A stretch of 64,000 bases of DNA from Amycolatopsis sp. QT-25 (GTDB lineage Bacteria; Actinomycetota; Actinomycetes; Mycobacteriales; Pseudonocardiaceae). Numbering within the stretch: position 1 is the first letter of the stretch; every line of letters starts with the position of its first letter. The stretch lies in assembly GCF_029369745.1 (NCBI RefSeq), contig NZ_CP120210.1, positions 4,278,001 through 4,342,000 of the forward strand, read 5' to 3'. A program made the position numbers and the translations under genes. The notes beneath the pieces are model-generated. The model was given only the letters and a program-made list of their open reading frames with translations, made no database searches and was not told the origin of the DNA. This document shows, piece after piece, positions 8,263 to 15,662 of the stretch.

Positions 8263-9441
8263 TCAGTGCCCGAGGACGCCGCTCACCTCGTTCGGCGTTC
8301 CCGGAACGGTGCCGGTCGCGGTCTTCGCTCCGGAGGCGAGATCGATCGAGTGGATCTCCTTCTTGCCGGGATCGGTGACGTAGGCGGTCCCGCCCCGGAC
8401 GAAGATCGCCGGGCGCGGCTGCTGCCACTCGATCGGTTCCTGCCAGGTACCGAGGACGGGGATCTTCCGCGTCACCGCACCGCTCACCGGTTCGATCACG
8501 TGGATCTGACCGTCGGTGCCCAGCACCAGCGCCTCACCCTGCGGGCCACGGGCCAGCGACCGGAAGGTGTAGCTCGTCCCGATGTCGACGTGCTTGAGCG
8601 TGGCCTTCTCGGTGTCGATCAAGGAAATCCGGGTCGGGCGTTCGAGTTCGGCCGCTTCGTCGACCTTGTAATCGCCCAAGGTGATCGGGGAGACGTCCGA
8701 GCCCGCCTGGTTCCCGATGCGCCCGTAGGGATCCGGGCTGGTCACCTTGGTGATGACGCCGTTGCGGTAGATCAGCGCGCCGGTCTGGCAGCCGACCACG
8801 ACCGCTTCGCCACGCGCGGCGGCTTCACCGTGCACGCCGGGGCACTGCTCGTTGCGCGCGATCTCCTTCTTGTCCTTGTCCAGCACCACGATTCCGGACC
8901 GCTTGTCCGCGTTCCCCACGGTGGTGAGCAGCTCACCGTTCGCGAGTTCGACGGCCACGCCATGATGCGCTTCCGGCGTCTTGTGCTTCGGCGCGGGCAG
9001 GGCCGCGGTACCGATCGTCTTCGGGTCGAAGACCGTCACCTCGCCGGTTCCGTCGGCGAACAGCACCGTCCTGCCCGCGTGCCGGACGACGTGTCCCGGC
9101 TTGGCCGCCTTCACCTCGTTGTCCGTCAGCACGGCACCGACGGCGTCCAGGACCCGGAACCCGGTGGACGTCGAGACCAGGAGGTGCCGGTCGTTCCCGG
9201 CGGGGTTGAGCCGGTTGAAGCCCTCCAGCGGAAGGTTCTTGGCCTCCTTCAAGGTCTTCCCGTCGAGCAGGACGATGCCGCCGTCATAGGTGACGGCCAC
9301 TGGATCGGCGACGACCGGTGCCGGAGCCGGAGCCGGGTCTTTCCCGGCCTCCGCCGGCGGCTGTTCGGTCCCGCAGGCGGCGAGTGCGAGCGTGCTCGCC
9401 GCCGTCGCCATCAGCGCGAGATATCGGGTCTTGCGTGCCAT
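8263..9441 (-). CDS. aztD: AztD-like zinc metallochaperone lipoprotein (copy 1)
   Basis: Exported protein of 392 residues with a lipoprotein signal; lipobox LALAAC, Cys23. The mature part begins with a Pro/Ala-rich tether (about 27-45) and then a beta-propeller-like fold of short repeated strands (for example GGIVLLDGKTL, TEVTVF-type and GQIHVIEPVSG segments). Family knowledge: AztD hands zinc to the AztC binding protein outside the membrane. Scattered histidines (HHGVAVE near 160) and a Cys pair (CPGVH, VVGCQTG) are candidate ligands or a disulfide. It is the last gene of the operon, 26 bp after aztC, with AAAGG as ribosome site. It shares its overall pattern with the second copy at 10364-11560 but is clearly diverged. 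Confidence 0.8.
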   Translation of the reverse strand: MARKTRYLALMATAASTLALAACGTEQPPAEAGKDPAPAPAPVVADPVAVTYDGGIVLLDGKTLKEAKNLPLEGFNRLNPAGNDRHLLVSTSTGFRVLDAVGAVLTDNEVKAAKPGHVVRHAGRTVLFADGTGEVTVFDPKTIGTAALPAPKHKTPEAHHGVAVELANGELLTTVGNADKRSGIVVLDKDKKEIARNEQCPGVHGEAAARGEAVVVGCQTGALIYRNGVITKVTSPDPYGRIGNQAGSDVSPITLGDYKVDEAAELERPTRISLIDTEKATLKHVDIGTSYTFRSLARGPQGEALVLGTDGQIHVIEPVSGAVTRKIPVLGTWQEPIEWQQPRPAIFVRGGTAYVTDPGKKEIHSIDLASGAKTATGTVPGTPNEVSGVLGH

Positions 9442-9467
9442 TTCACTGTGCCTTTCGTCTGTTCCGA

Positions 9468-10367
9468 TCAGGAACGGGTCAAACCGGTGGTGATCGATTC
9501 GGTGTTGGCGCGCATCATCTCCAGATAGGTGGCCGCGCCCTGGCCTGGTTCACTGAGCGATTCCGAGAACAACGGGGCCACCTGGACGTGCAGCCCGGCC
9601 TGCTCGGCCAGCACCCGCGCGAGCCGGTCCGGTTGCGAGGAATCGGCGAAGATCACCGGAACCCCCGCCGCGCGGACGGTGTCGGCGAGTGCCTTCAGAT
9701 CCGAGGAACTGGGAGAAGCGAGCGTGGTCCCGCCGGGGATCACCGCGCCGACGACGTCGAACCCGAACCGCTGGGCCAGGTACCCGAACACGTGGTGATT
9801 CGTGACGAGCTTCCGGCGTTCTCGCGGGATCCCGCCGAACTTCTCGGCCATCATGGAGTCGAGCGCCTCGATTTCGCCGCGATAGCGTTCGGCGTTGGCG
9901 CGGATCACCGTCTCGTCGACCCCGTCGACATGGGCCACGACCTCGTCGGCGATCGCCTTGACGGTGTCGCGCACCCGTGCCGGATCCGTCCAGAAATGGG
10001 GGTCCGGCTTGTTGTCTGCGTAGCTGATCGGGTTCACCCGCTCTCCGGCGGGCAGCGACGGCACACCGTTTTGCTCGGCCGTGCGGACGGTGCGCAGCAT
10101 GCCTTCTTCGAGACCGAGTCCGTTGTAGACGAGGAGACCGGCGCGTTCGACCTGGGCCGCCTGCTGCGCGGAGATACCGAACGAATGCGGATCGGCGTTC
10201 GGCTTCATCAACACGGTCACTTCGGCCTGATCGCCGACGACGGCGCGGGTGATGTCACCGAGGATGTTCGTCGTGACGACGACCGACCTGCCGCCTCCAC
10301 CACTGCCGGAGCAGCCGGCCGCCGCCAGCAGCGCCACCACGAACAGGGCCAGCGCCCGCCGCCTCAT
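9468..10367 (-). CDS. aztC: Zinc ABC transporter substrate-binding lipoprotein (AztC-like, cluster A-I)
   Basis: Captures zinc outside the membrane and delivers it to the AztB permease. It has 299 residues with a lipoprotein signal (lipobox LLAAAGC, Cys19). The four metal-ligand regions of the ZnuA/AztC family are visible: NADPHSFGIS, PDPHFWTDP, VTNHHVFGYLAQRFG and FADSSQPDRL (third-domain acidic ligand). The His-rich flexible loop seen in ZnuA is absent; only NPISYADNKPDPH lies there, which fits a protein loaded by a chaperone. The start ATG overlaps the stop of the preceding aztD-like gene (ATGA). Confidence 0.9.
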   Translation of the reverse strand: MRRRALALFVVALLAAAGCSGSGGGGRSVVVTTNILGDITRAVVGDQAEVTVLMKPNADPHSFGISAQQAAQVERAGLLVYNGLGLEEGMLRTVRTAEQNGVPSLPAGERVNPISYADNKPDPHFWTDPARVRDTVKAIADEVVAHVDGVDETVIRANAERYRGEIEALDSMMAEKFGGIPRERRKLVTNHHVFGYLAQRFGFDVVGAVIPGGTTLASPSSSDLKALADTVRAAGVPVIFADSSQPDRLARVLAEQAGLHVQVAPLFSESLSEPGQGAATYLEMMRANTESITTGLTRS

Positions 10368-11560
10368 CGGCCGGTCTCCACGATGTGACCCGCCTTGCCA
10401 CCGACCTTCAAGGTCCTGGCGCGACGGAGGTTGTCGTTGTAGTCGATCTCGTACACCTCGGACGAAAGCGGGTTGTTCAGATAGGCGCGGGTCGTATCGA
10501 CCTGGATCGTGGGGGCCTCGGCGGTGGTCGCTTCCGGGGGCAGGAGCGGGATCGCCGCCTGTTCCTTCCCGGTGCCGTCGAAGGAGCGCAGCTTTCCGTC
10601 GCGGGACAGCACCAGCAGCGGACCGCCCTCGCCGACCGCGTTCACCGCGGCGACCGGTCCGGTCATCACGTACTGCCAGCCGCGGCGGGCGACGTCCAGC
10701 GACCACACGGCGGACTCCCCCGCCCGCGCCGCGAGCGTGGAGCCACCCGGCCGGTGGAAGAAGGCGGTGGCGCGTTCCGCCGCGGTGACACTGCGCGGGT
10801 ACGGGATCTTCACCCCGGCGAACGCGCCGTCCTTTTCGGTCACGAGCAAAGCGCCGTCCGCGCAACCAAAGACGACACCGCGCCGGGTCACCGCCTGTCC
10901 TTGCAGGTCAGGACACGGCTGAGCGATCTCCGCCACGGCTTTGCCCTGACGGTCATGGACGCGCACTCCGCGAGCGAGCGGCTTGCCGGCGTCGGCCACC
11001 GTGGCGATGATGTGCTCGCCGTAGGGGATCGCGATCCCGGTGTGCGGTTCGCGCGTGATCTTTCCCAGTTCGGCCACGGATCCTTTGTCGAGCGCGGCTC
11101 GGTCGAGCAACGTCGTCGTACCGTCCGAGTAGGACAGAGCGGAAACGGCGGGATCGCTGTAGGCCGACGAAAGCTGTTTGCCGGGTGCCACGCCGACATC
11201 CCTGGCCTTCGCCCGGTAGTAGTGGACATGGTCACCGTGGTCGACCATCCAGGAACCGCTGTCGATCACCCGGATCGTGCCGTCGCGAGCGGTCAGGTAG
11301 CCGAAGCGGCCGTCACCGGTCACGGCCCGCACGCCCTCGACTCGCCCGACCTCGTGCACCTCCTCGGTGATGAGGTCCACGACGCGGACGGCACCGGTGC
11401 CGGTGTCGGCGACGATCAGCCGTGACTGCGCCTCGGCCGCTTCTTCGGCGCCTTCGACGTAACCGTGCGGGACTTCCGCGGCCACCTCCTTCGGCTGTTC
11501 CGCGCCGCACGCCACCAGGGCCAGCGCCGCGACGACCGCCGTCACTGCTTTCAGTTTCAT
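10364..11560 (-). CDS. aztD: AztD-like metallochaperone lipoprotein (copy 2)
   Basis: Exported lipoprotein of 398 residues. I start it at the ATG at 11560, which makes a 4-bp ATGA overlap with the permease stop; a GTG three codons upstream (11569) is the alternative. Lipobox LALVAC. A histidine-rich segment near residue 110, VDHGDHVHYY, looks like a zinc-binding loop and distinguishes this copy from the 8263 copy. The rest is a beta-propeller-like series of short strands. A Cys pair (QPCPDLQG, VFGCADG) matches the equivalent pair in copy 1. Its place between permease and binding protein, all translationally coupled, argues that it is the main chaperone of the system. Confidence 0.82.
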   Translation of the reverse strand: MKLKAVTAVVAALALVACGAEQPKEVAAEVPHGYVEGAEEAAEAQSRLIVADTGTGAVRVVDLITEEVHEVGRVEGVRAVTGDGRFGYLTARDGTIRVIDSGSWMVDHGDHVHYYRAKARDVGVAPGKQLSSAYSDPAVSALSYSDGTTTLLDRAALDKGSVAELGKITREPHTGIAIPYGEHIIATVADAGKPLARGVRVHDRQGKAVAEIAQPCPDLQGQAVTRRGVVFGCADGALLVTEKDGAFAGVKIPYPRSVTAAERATAFFHRPGGSTLAARAGESAVWSLDVARRGWQYVMTGPVAAVNAVGEGGPLLVLSRDGKLRSFDGTGKEQAAIPLLPPEATTAEAPTIQVDTTRAYLNNPLSSEVYEIDYNDNLRRARTLKVGGKAGHIVETGR

Positions 11561-12408
11561 CGTGAGCACTCGATCTCCGGGGTCAGGGAACGGAATCGCT
11601 GTCGTACGAAGGACAGGAACGCGGAAAGGAAGAACAGGAGGACCGCGCCGGCGGCGATGGTCGCGCCCGCCGCGGTGCCCCCATGCCAGGACACGAGCAG
11701 GCCGCCGACCGTGGCGGCGGCACCGAGCAACGCCGCGATGAGCATGATCGTGGTGATGCGCCGCGACCAGAAGAGTGCCGCCGCGGCAGGCGCGATCAGC
11801 AAGCCGAACACCAGCAGCGTCCCCACCACGCGGAACGACGCGACGATCGTCAGGGTGACCAGCCCGAGCAGCACCGCGTTGGCCAGGCGTGGCCGAAGCC
11901 CCAGCGTGTGCGCCTTGCGGACATCGAAGGTGAGCGCCGTGAACGAGCGGTGCCCCGCCAGTGCCACCACCCCCACGACGAGCAGGGTGATCACCAGGCC
12001 GACCAGGTCGCCGGAGCCGACGGCGAGCACGTCACCGAACAGGAATCCGGTGAGATCCACCGCGAACGACCGCGAGTGCGACACGATGATCACGCCGCCC
12101 GCGAGCATGCCGACGAAGAGCAGCCCGATGGTGGTGTCCTCGGACAGCCGCCGCGAACGCCCGAGCGCCGTGACGCCGAGCGCCATCACCCCGGCACTGA
12201 GCGCGGCGCCGATCAGCAGGTTGACGCCGGTCAGCGAGGCGATGGCCACGCCGGGCAACATGCCGTGCGACATCGCGTCGCCGATGAAGGCCATGCCGCG
12301 CAACACCACCCAGGTGCCCACGACGGCGCACACCGCCGAAACGAGCACTCCCGCCACCAGCGCACGCTGCACGAACGACACCTCGAAGGGGATCAGCAAC
12401 CACTCCAC
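11557..12408 (-). CDS. aztB: Zinc ABC transporter permease (AztB-like)
   Basis: Integral membrane subunit of 283 residues, normal for ZnuB/AztB (ABC-3 family), with eight or nine predicted helices. Family signatures: GTWVVLRGMAFIGDAMSHG near 31-49, GLLFVGMLAGGVII, and the VGTLLVFGLLIAPAAAAL segment of the coupling region near 205-222. First gene of the leftward operon aztB-aztD2-aztC-aztD1. It starts 49 bp from the divergent ATPase gene, with the Zur-like box between them. Confidence 0.92.
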   Translation of the reverse strand: MEWLLIPFEVSFVQRALVAGVLVSAVCAVVGTWVVLRGMAFIGDAMSHGMLPGVAIASLTGVNLLIGAALSAGVMALGVTALGRSRRLSEDTTIGLLFVGMLAGGVIIVSHSRSFAVDLTGFLFGDVLAVGSGDLVGLVITLLVVGVVALAGHRSFTALTFDVRKAHTLGLRPRLANAVLLGLVTLTIVASFRVVGTLLVFGLLIAPAAAALFWSRRITTIMLIAALLGAAATVGGLLVSWHGGTAAGATIAAGAVLLFFLSAFLSFVRQRFRSLTPEIECSR

Positions 12409-12425
12409 GCGTCACACTATAGTGG

Positions 12426-12440
12426 TAATGATTGTCATTA
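12426..12440. promoter_or_regulatory. Zur-like operator between aztB and aztA
   Basis: Perfect palindrome TAATGA-TTG-TCATTA in a GC-rich background, inside the 48-bp divergent promoter. The core resembles the actinobacterial Zur box (AT-rich, ATGA/TCAT half sites). One bound dimer could silence both the leftward aztBDCD operon and aztA under zinc sufficiency. A second small palindrome CACTATAGTG precedes it at about 12415-12424 and may hold a -10 element. Confidence 0.75.
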
Positions 12441-12456
12441 TCTGGAAGAGGGTGGG

Positions 12457-13206
12457 ATGACCCCGGACACGACGGCACTCAGGATCGACCGCGCGCACGC
12501 GCACTACGGGCCCCGCGAGGTACTGCGCGGGATCACGGCTCAGGTGCCCTCGGCACGGCTCACCGCGATCGCCGGCGCGAACGGCGCGGGCAAGTCGTCG
12601 CTGCTCAACCTCGTCGCGGGCGTCTTGCCGCCGACCACCGGCTCGGTGACCCGCCGGGATCCGGGGCGTGTCGCCTACGTGACCCAGCAGAGCGAGGTGT
12701 CACGATCACTGCCGATCACTGTGCGCGCCACCGTCACGATGGGGCGCTGGGCGCACCGTGGTCATTGGCGACGACTGTCCAAGATGGACCGCCGGATCGT
12801 CGGAGAATGCCTGGAGCGATTGGAGATCACGTCGATCGCGGACCGGCTGATCGGTACGCTGTCCGGCGGTCAACGCCAACGTGCGCTGGTGGCGCAGGGG
12901 CTGGCCCAGCAAGCCGGACTGCTGCTGCTCGACGAGCCGTCCGCCGGCCTCGACCTGCACGCCCGCGGCCTGATCGAGGAGGCCTTGCGCGCCACCCTCG
13001 CCGAAGGTACGACGATCCTGCGGGTCACGCACGACCTCGAGGTGGCGGGGCGGGCCGATCACTGCCTGCTGTTGCGGGACGGCCGCCTCGTCGGCGAAGG
13101 TGCTCCGGCTTCGGTGCTGACCCCGGAGCGCGTGGCGGAAGCGTGGGGCCTGCCGACCCGTCTCCAGTCACCTGCTTTCGCACCCAAGGCGGCCGATGCT
13201 CGCTAA
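12457..13206 (+). CDS. aztA: Zinc ABC transporter ATP-binding protein (AztA-like)
   Basis: Cytoplasmic ATPase that drives zinc uptake with AztB. It has 249 residues. Walker A GANGAGKSS (about 43-51), Q-loop YVTQQSE, signature LSGGQRQR (about 131-138), Walker B LLLLDEPSAGLD and H-loop RVTHDLE are all intact. The ATG follows GAAGAGGGTGGG. It is transcribed alone, divergently from the rest of the transporter, an arrangement that keeps the shared operator between the two arms. Confidence 0.92.
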   Translation: MTPDTTALRIDRAHAHYGPREVLRGITAQVPSARLTAIAGANGAGKSSLLNLVAGVLPPTTGSVTRRDPGRVAYVTQQSEVSRSLPITVRATVTMGRWAHRGHWRRLSKMDRRIVGECLERLEITSIADRLIGTLSGGQRQRALVAQGLAQQAGLLLLDEPSAGLDLHARGLIEEALRATLAEGTTILRVTHDLEVAGRADHCLLLRDGRLVGEGAPASVLTPERVAEAWGLPTRLQSPAFAPKAADAR

Positions 13207-13234
13207 AGTGGTCCGCCGAGCGAGGGGGCATCGA

Positions 13235-13828
13235 GTGGAAGAGACATGGCGGCGCATCATGGCCTCGTTGTCCGAACACGCGCCCGTCACCGCGCGGGAG
13301 ATCCGGCCCCCGGCGCCGATCGCGCACGTCGAACGCCTGCGAAACCGGGTCGGCCTCGAACTCCCGCCCGAGCTACTTGCTTGGTGGGCCCTCATGGACG
13401 GCGTCGACGACCAGCACGTCCGCGGAGCCGGATACCTGATCCCGAAGGGCTACCTGCCTTTGTCGGTGGCGCGAGCCGAGGACGAGTACGCCGGACAGTC
13501 GCAGTATCCCGACCCGGGCTGCTGCGCTCCCGGAGGAACGCACCGCAAGCAGGCCGGTCAGGACGGATTTCCGTTCTGCACCGCGCTGCTCCCCATCGGC
13601 CGGGCCATCGACGGAGGCCTGCTGTGCGTCGACCTGCGGTCGGGCGAGCACCATGCTGGCCTCATGGAGTGGTACGCCAGCGACGGGATCTACCGGTCCG
13701 GCTGGGCGAGCGTGACCGAGATCTTCGAGGAGATCGCCGAGGGACTCGACAACCACCTCCACGAGCGTGAACCGCGCTATCGCGAACGACATCCCGTCAT
13801 CAGCGACGGCGAGCTCAGCTGGCCCTGA
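13235..13828 (+). CDS. SMI1/KNR4 (SUKH) family protein
   Basis: 197 residues from the GTG at 13235, which has GAGGGG at good spacing; an in-frame ATG at 13196 would overlap the end of aztA and is less likely. The fold signature is the N-terminal helix followed by LRNRVGLELPPELLAWWALMDG (within 50-72), then GYLIPKGYLPLS and, later, FPFCTALLPIGRAIDGGLLCVD and WASVTEIFEEIAEGL. SUKH proteins act as immunity proteins to contact-dependent or polymorphic toxins or as metabolic sensors. No toxin gene is adjacent, so the role here is open. It has no signal peptide and is probably co-transcribed with aztA. Confidence 0.75.
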   Translation: MEETWRRIMASLSEHAPVTAREIRPPAPIAHVERLRNRVGLELPPELLAWWALMDGVDDQHVRGAGYLIPKGYLPLSVARAEDEYAGQSQYPDPGCCAPGGTHRKQAGQDGFPFCTALLPIGRAIDGGLLCVDLRSGEHHAGLMEWYASDGIYRSGWASVTEIFEEIAEGLDNHLHEREPRYRERHPVISDGELSWP

Positions 13829-13835
13829 CCGACGA

Positions 13836-14402
13836 TCAGGGCCTTCCCAGCAACGCCGCGACGGCCTCACGCGCCTGCCGAGCCGGAGCCGGGTCGCCGT
13901 TGATGCCCGCCGTCACGATCGCTCCCTCGGCGAGCAGGTACACCGGCTCGGTCGCCGCCGACCCCGCGGCCCGCACCCAGGCCTCGATCTGCTCGTGGAA
14001 CGCCTGTTTGTGCGCCCGCACCTCGGCAAGGACCGCGGCAGAGCCGGGACCGACCTCGCCGTGGGCGTTGATCCAGGCACAACCGCGGAAACCGGGTTCG
14101 GCGAACCATCCGGCAAGCCAATCGAAGATCGACAGCACCCGTTCGCGGGGATCCTGGACCCGCTCCACATAGGTGGCCAAGCTGCCCCGCCATCGTTGAT
14201 CACGACGTTTGAGCATCGCCACCACGAGGTCGTCCTTGGCCGCGAAGAACCGGTAGATCCGCTTCAGCGAGAGGCCGGACGCGGCGCGGAGCTGGTCCAT
14301 GCCGACCGCCTGGATGCCGTTCTCGTAGAAGAGTTTCTCGGCCGCGTCGAGCAGGGCTTCGTGGTCCAAGCGGTTCTGCTCGTCGGTGACGGCGGCCGGC
14401 AT
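13836..14402 (-). CDS. TetR/AcrR family transcriptional regulator
   Basis: 188 residues. The N-terminal HTH reads LLDAAEKLFYENGIQAVGMDQL followed by LSLKRIYRFFAAKDDLV, typical TetR. The ligand domain contains FRGCAWINAHGEVG, a pattern seen in the TetR subgroup that lies next to small hydrolase- or NTF2-like genes. Divergent from the DUF1348 gene with two matching operators in between, so it most likely represses that gene and itself. Confidence 0.9.
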   Translation of the reverse strand: MPAAVTDEQNRLDHEALLDAAEKLFYENGIQAVGMDQLRAASGLSLKRIYRFFAAKDDLVVAMLKRRDQRWRGSLATYVERVQDPRERVLSIFDWLAGWFAEPGFRGCAWINAHGEVGPGSAAVLAEVRAHKQAFHEQIEAWVRAAGSAATEPVYLLAEGAIVTAGINGDPAPARQAREAVAALLGRP

Positions 14403-14420
14403 CGAGGCTCCCTTGACGTC

Positions 14421-14472
14421 GAGAACGGTCGTTCCCTATGGTAGGCCTCGAATCTGGAGAACGCACGTTCTC
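14421..14472. promoter_or_regulatory. Two TetR operators in the divergent promoter
   Basis: GAGAACG-CA-CGTTCTC (14457-14472) is a perfect 16-bp palindrome. GAGAACG-GT-CGTTCCC (14421-14436) is the same site with one mismatch. Centres are 36 bp apart. They lie between the start codons of the TetR gene and the DUF1348 gene, as expected for an autoregulated TetR controlling its neighbour. Confidence 0.8.
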
Positions 14473-14489
14473 TATCGAAGGAGCCAAAA

Positions 14490-14951
14490 GTGTCGGAAAA
14501 TCGCCCGCCCTATCCGCCGTTCACGCGGGACACGGCACTGCGGAAGGTCCAAGCGGCCGAAGACGGCTGGAACACTCGCGATCCCCGCCGGGTGGCGTCG
14601 GCGTACACGTCCGACTCCCTCTGGCGGAACCGGGACACCTTCATCCGTGGCCGCGAGGAGATCGTCGCGTTCCTGACCGCGAAATGGGAACGGGAACTCG
14701 ACTACGCGCTGCGCAAGAACCTCTGGGCGTTCACCGACGACCGGATCGCCGTCCGGTTCCAGTACGAATGGCACGACCGGACCGGTCGGTGGTGGCGCAG
14801 CCACGGCAACGAATTGTGGGAGTTCGACGAGCATGGCCTGATGAGCCGTCGTGAGGCGAGCATCAACGACGTGGCCATCGCCGAGGGTGAGCGGCGCATC
14901 CGCGGCCCGCGCCCGGCGGAGGAACACGGAACCGACTTCCCGCTCCGATGA
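14490..14951 (+). CDS. DUF1348 (NTF2-like) protein
   Basis: Small cytoplasmic protein of 153 residues with the nuclear-transport-factor-2-like cone fold. Family-typical stretches are ALRKVQAAEDGWNTRDP, VASAYTSDSLWRNRD and FIRGREEIVAFL near the N-terminus, and ELWEFDEHGLMSRREASIND near 108-127. Starts at GTG with a strong GAAGGAG site. The biochemical role of DUF1348 is not established. It is the apparent target of the divergent TetR. Its stop lies 6 bp from the convergent methyltransferase stop. Confidence 0.85.
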   Translation: MSENRPPYPPFTRDTALRKVQAAEDGWNTRDPRRVASAYTSDSLWRNRDTFIRGREEIVAFLTAKWERELDYALRKNLWAFTDDRIAVRFQYEWHDRTGRWWRSHGNELWEFDEHGLMSRREASINDVAIAEGERRIRGPRPAEEHGTDFPLR

Positions 14952-14957
14952 GGCCCT

Positions 14958-15641
14958 TCAGTCCACGATCGCGGCGATCTCCCACAACCCCAACGACTTG
15001 TCGGCGTAGGCCCCGCCCTCTTCCGTGCACCCTTCGACCAGCACGGCCAGCGGCTCCGGGAATCCGAACGGCGCCCGGCACAGGTTCAGCGGCCGCCAAT
15101 CGCCCGTCGCGATGTCGGTGTTGGTGCCCAGTTCGGTGAAGGTCGTGGTCAGCAAGTACCGGGAGCCACTTCGCTCGAGGTTGCGCAGCGCCCGCTCGAT
15201 GTCGGCGAAACTCAAGTGCACCAGACAATCCCGGCACAGGACGAGATCGGCCGCCGGCAGCGGGTCACCGGTCAGGTCGAGCACCCGGAACTCGCGGACC
15301 GGATCGTCGCGGAACCGCGCGGCGTTCATCTCGATCAGGTCGGGGACGATGTCGGCGCCGATGTACCGGTCGAGGTCGAGGTCGACCTCACTGAGCCAGC
15401 CGTAGTCGCCGCACGGGAGATCGAGCAGGGTACGCACCCCGAAACGATCGAGGAGGCCAGGCAGCCGGTCGCTCAATTCCCGTGTCTGGACCGACTCGGA
15501 ACCGGGCCCGGAAACCGACGACGAACTCCACAACCGGGATCGGAAGATGTAGGTGAACCGATCCTGTGTCCCCATGCATTCGAGCTCTTCGGCGACCCGC
15601 CGGAAGTTGCGCTGCGCCGTGGTGATCGGTCGTTCGTCCAC
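14958..15641 (-). CDS. Class I SAM-dependent methyltransferase
   Basis: 227 residues. Motif I is visible as TLLDLPCGDYGWLSEVDL (about 71-88), the acidic post-I region as YIGADIVPDLIE, and motif IV as ADLVLCRDCLVHLSF (about 130-144). The N-terminal SGPGSESVQT segment is typical of a family of small bacterial methyltransferases of unknown substrate. Single gene, convergent with the DUF1348 gene and 21 bp upstream of the antiporter stop. The substrate cannot be inferred from context. Confidence 0.8.
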   Translation of the reverse strand: MDERPITTAQRNFRRVAEELECMGTQDRFTYIFRSRLWSSSSVSGPGSESVQTRELSDRLPGLLDRFGVRTLLDLPCGDYGWLSEVDLDLDRYIGADIVPDLIEMNAARFRDDPVREFRVLDLTGDPLPAADLVLCRDCLVHLSFADIERALRNLERSGSRYLLTTTFTELGTNTDIATGDWRPLNLCRAPFGFPEPLAVLVEGCTEEGGAYADKSLGLWEIAAIVD

Positions 15642-15662
15642 CCCTGCATGGTAGATCGATTT

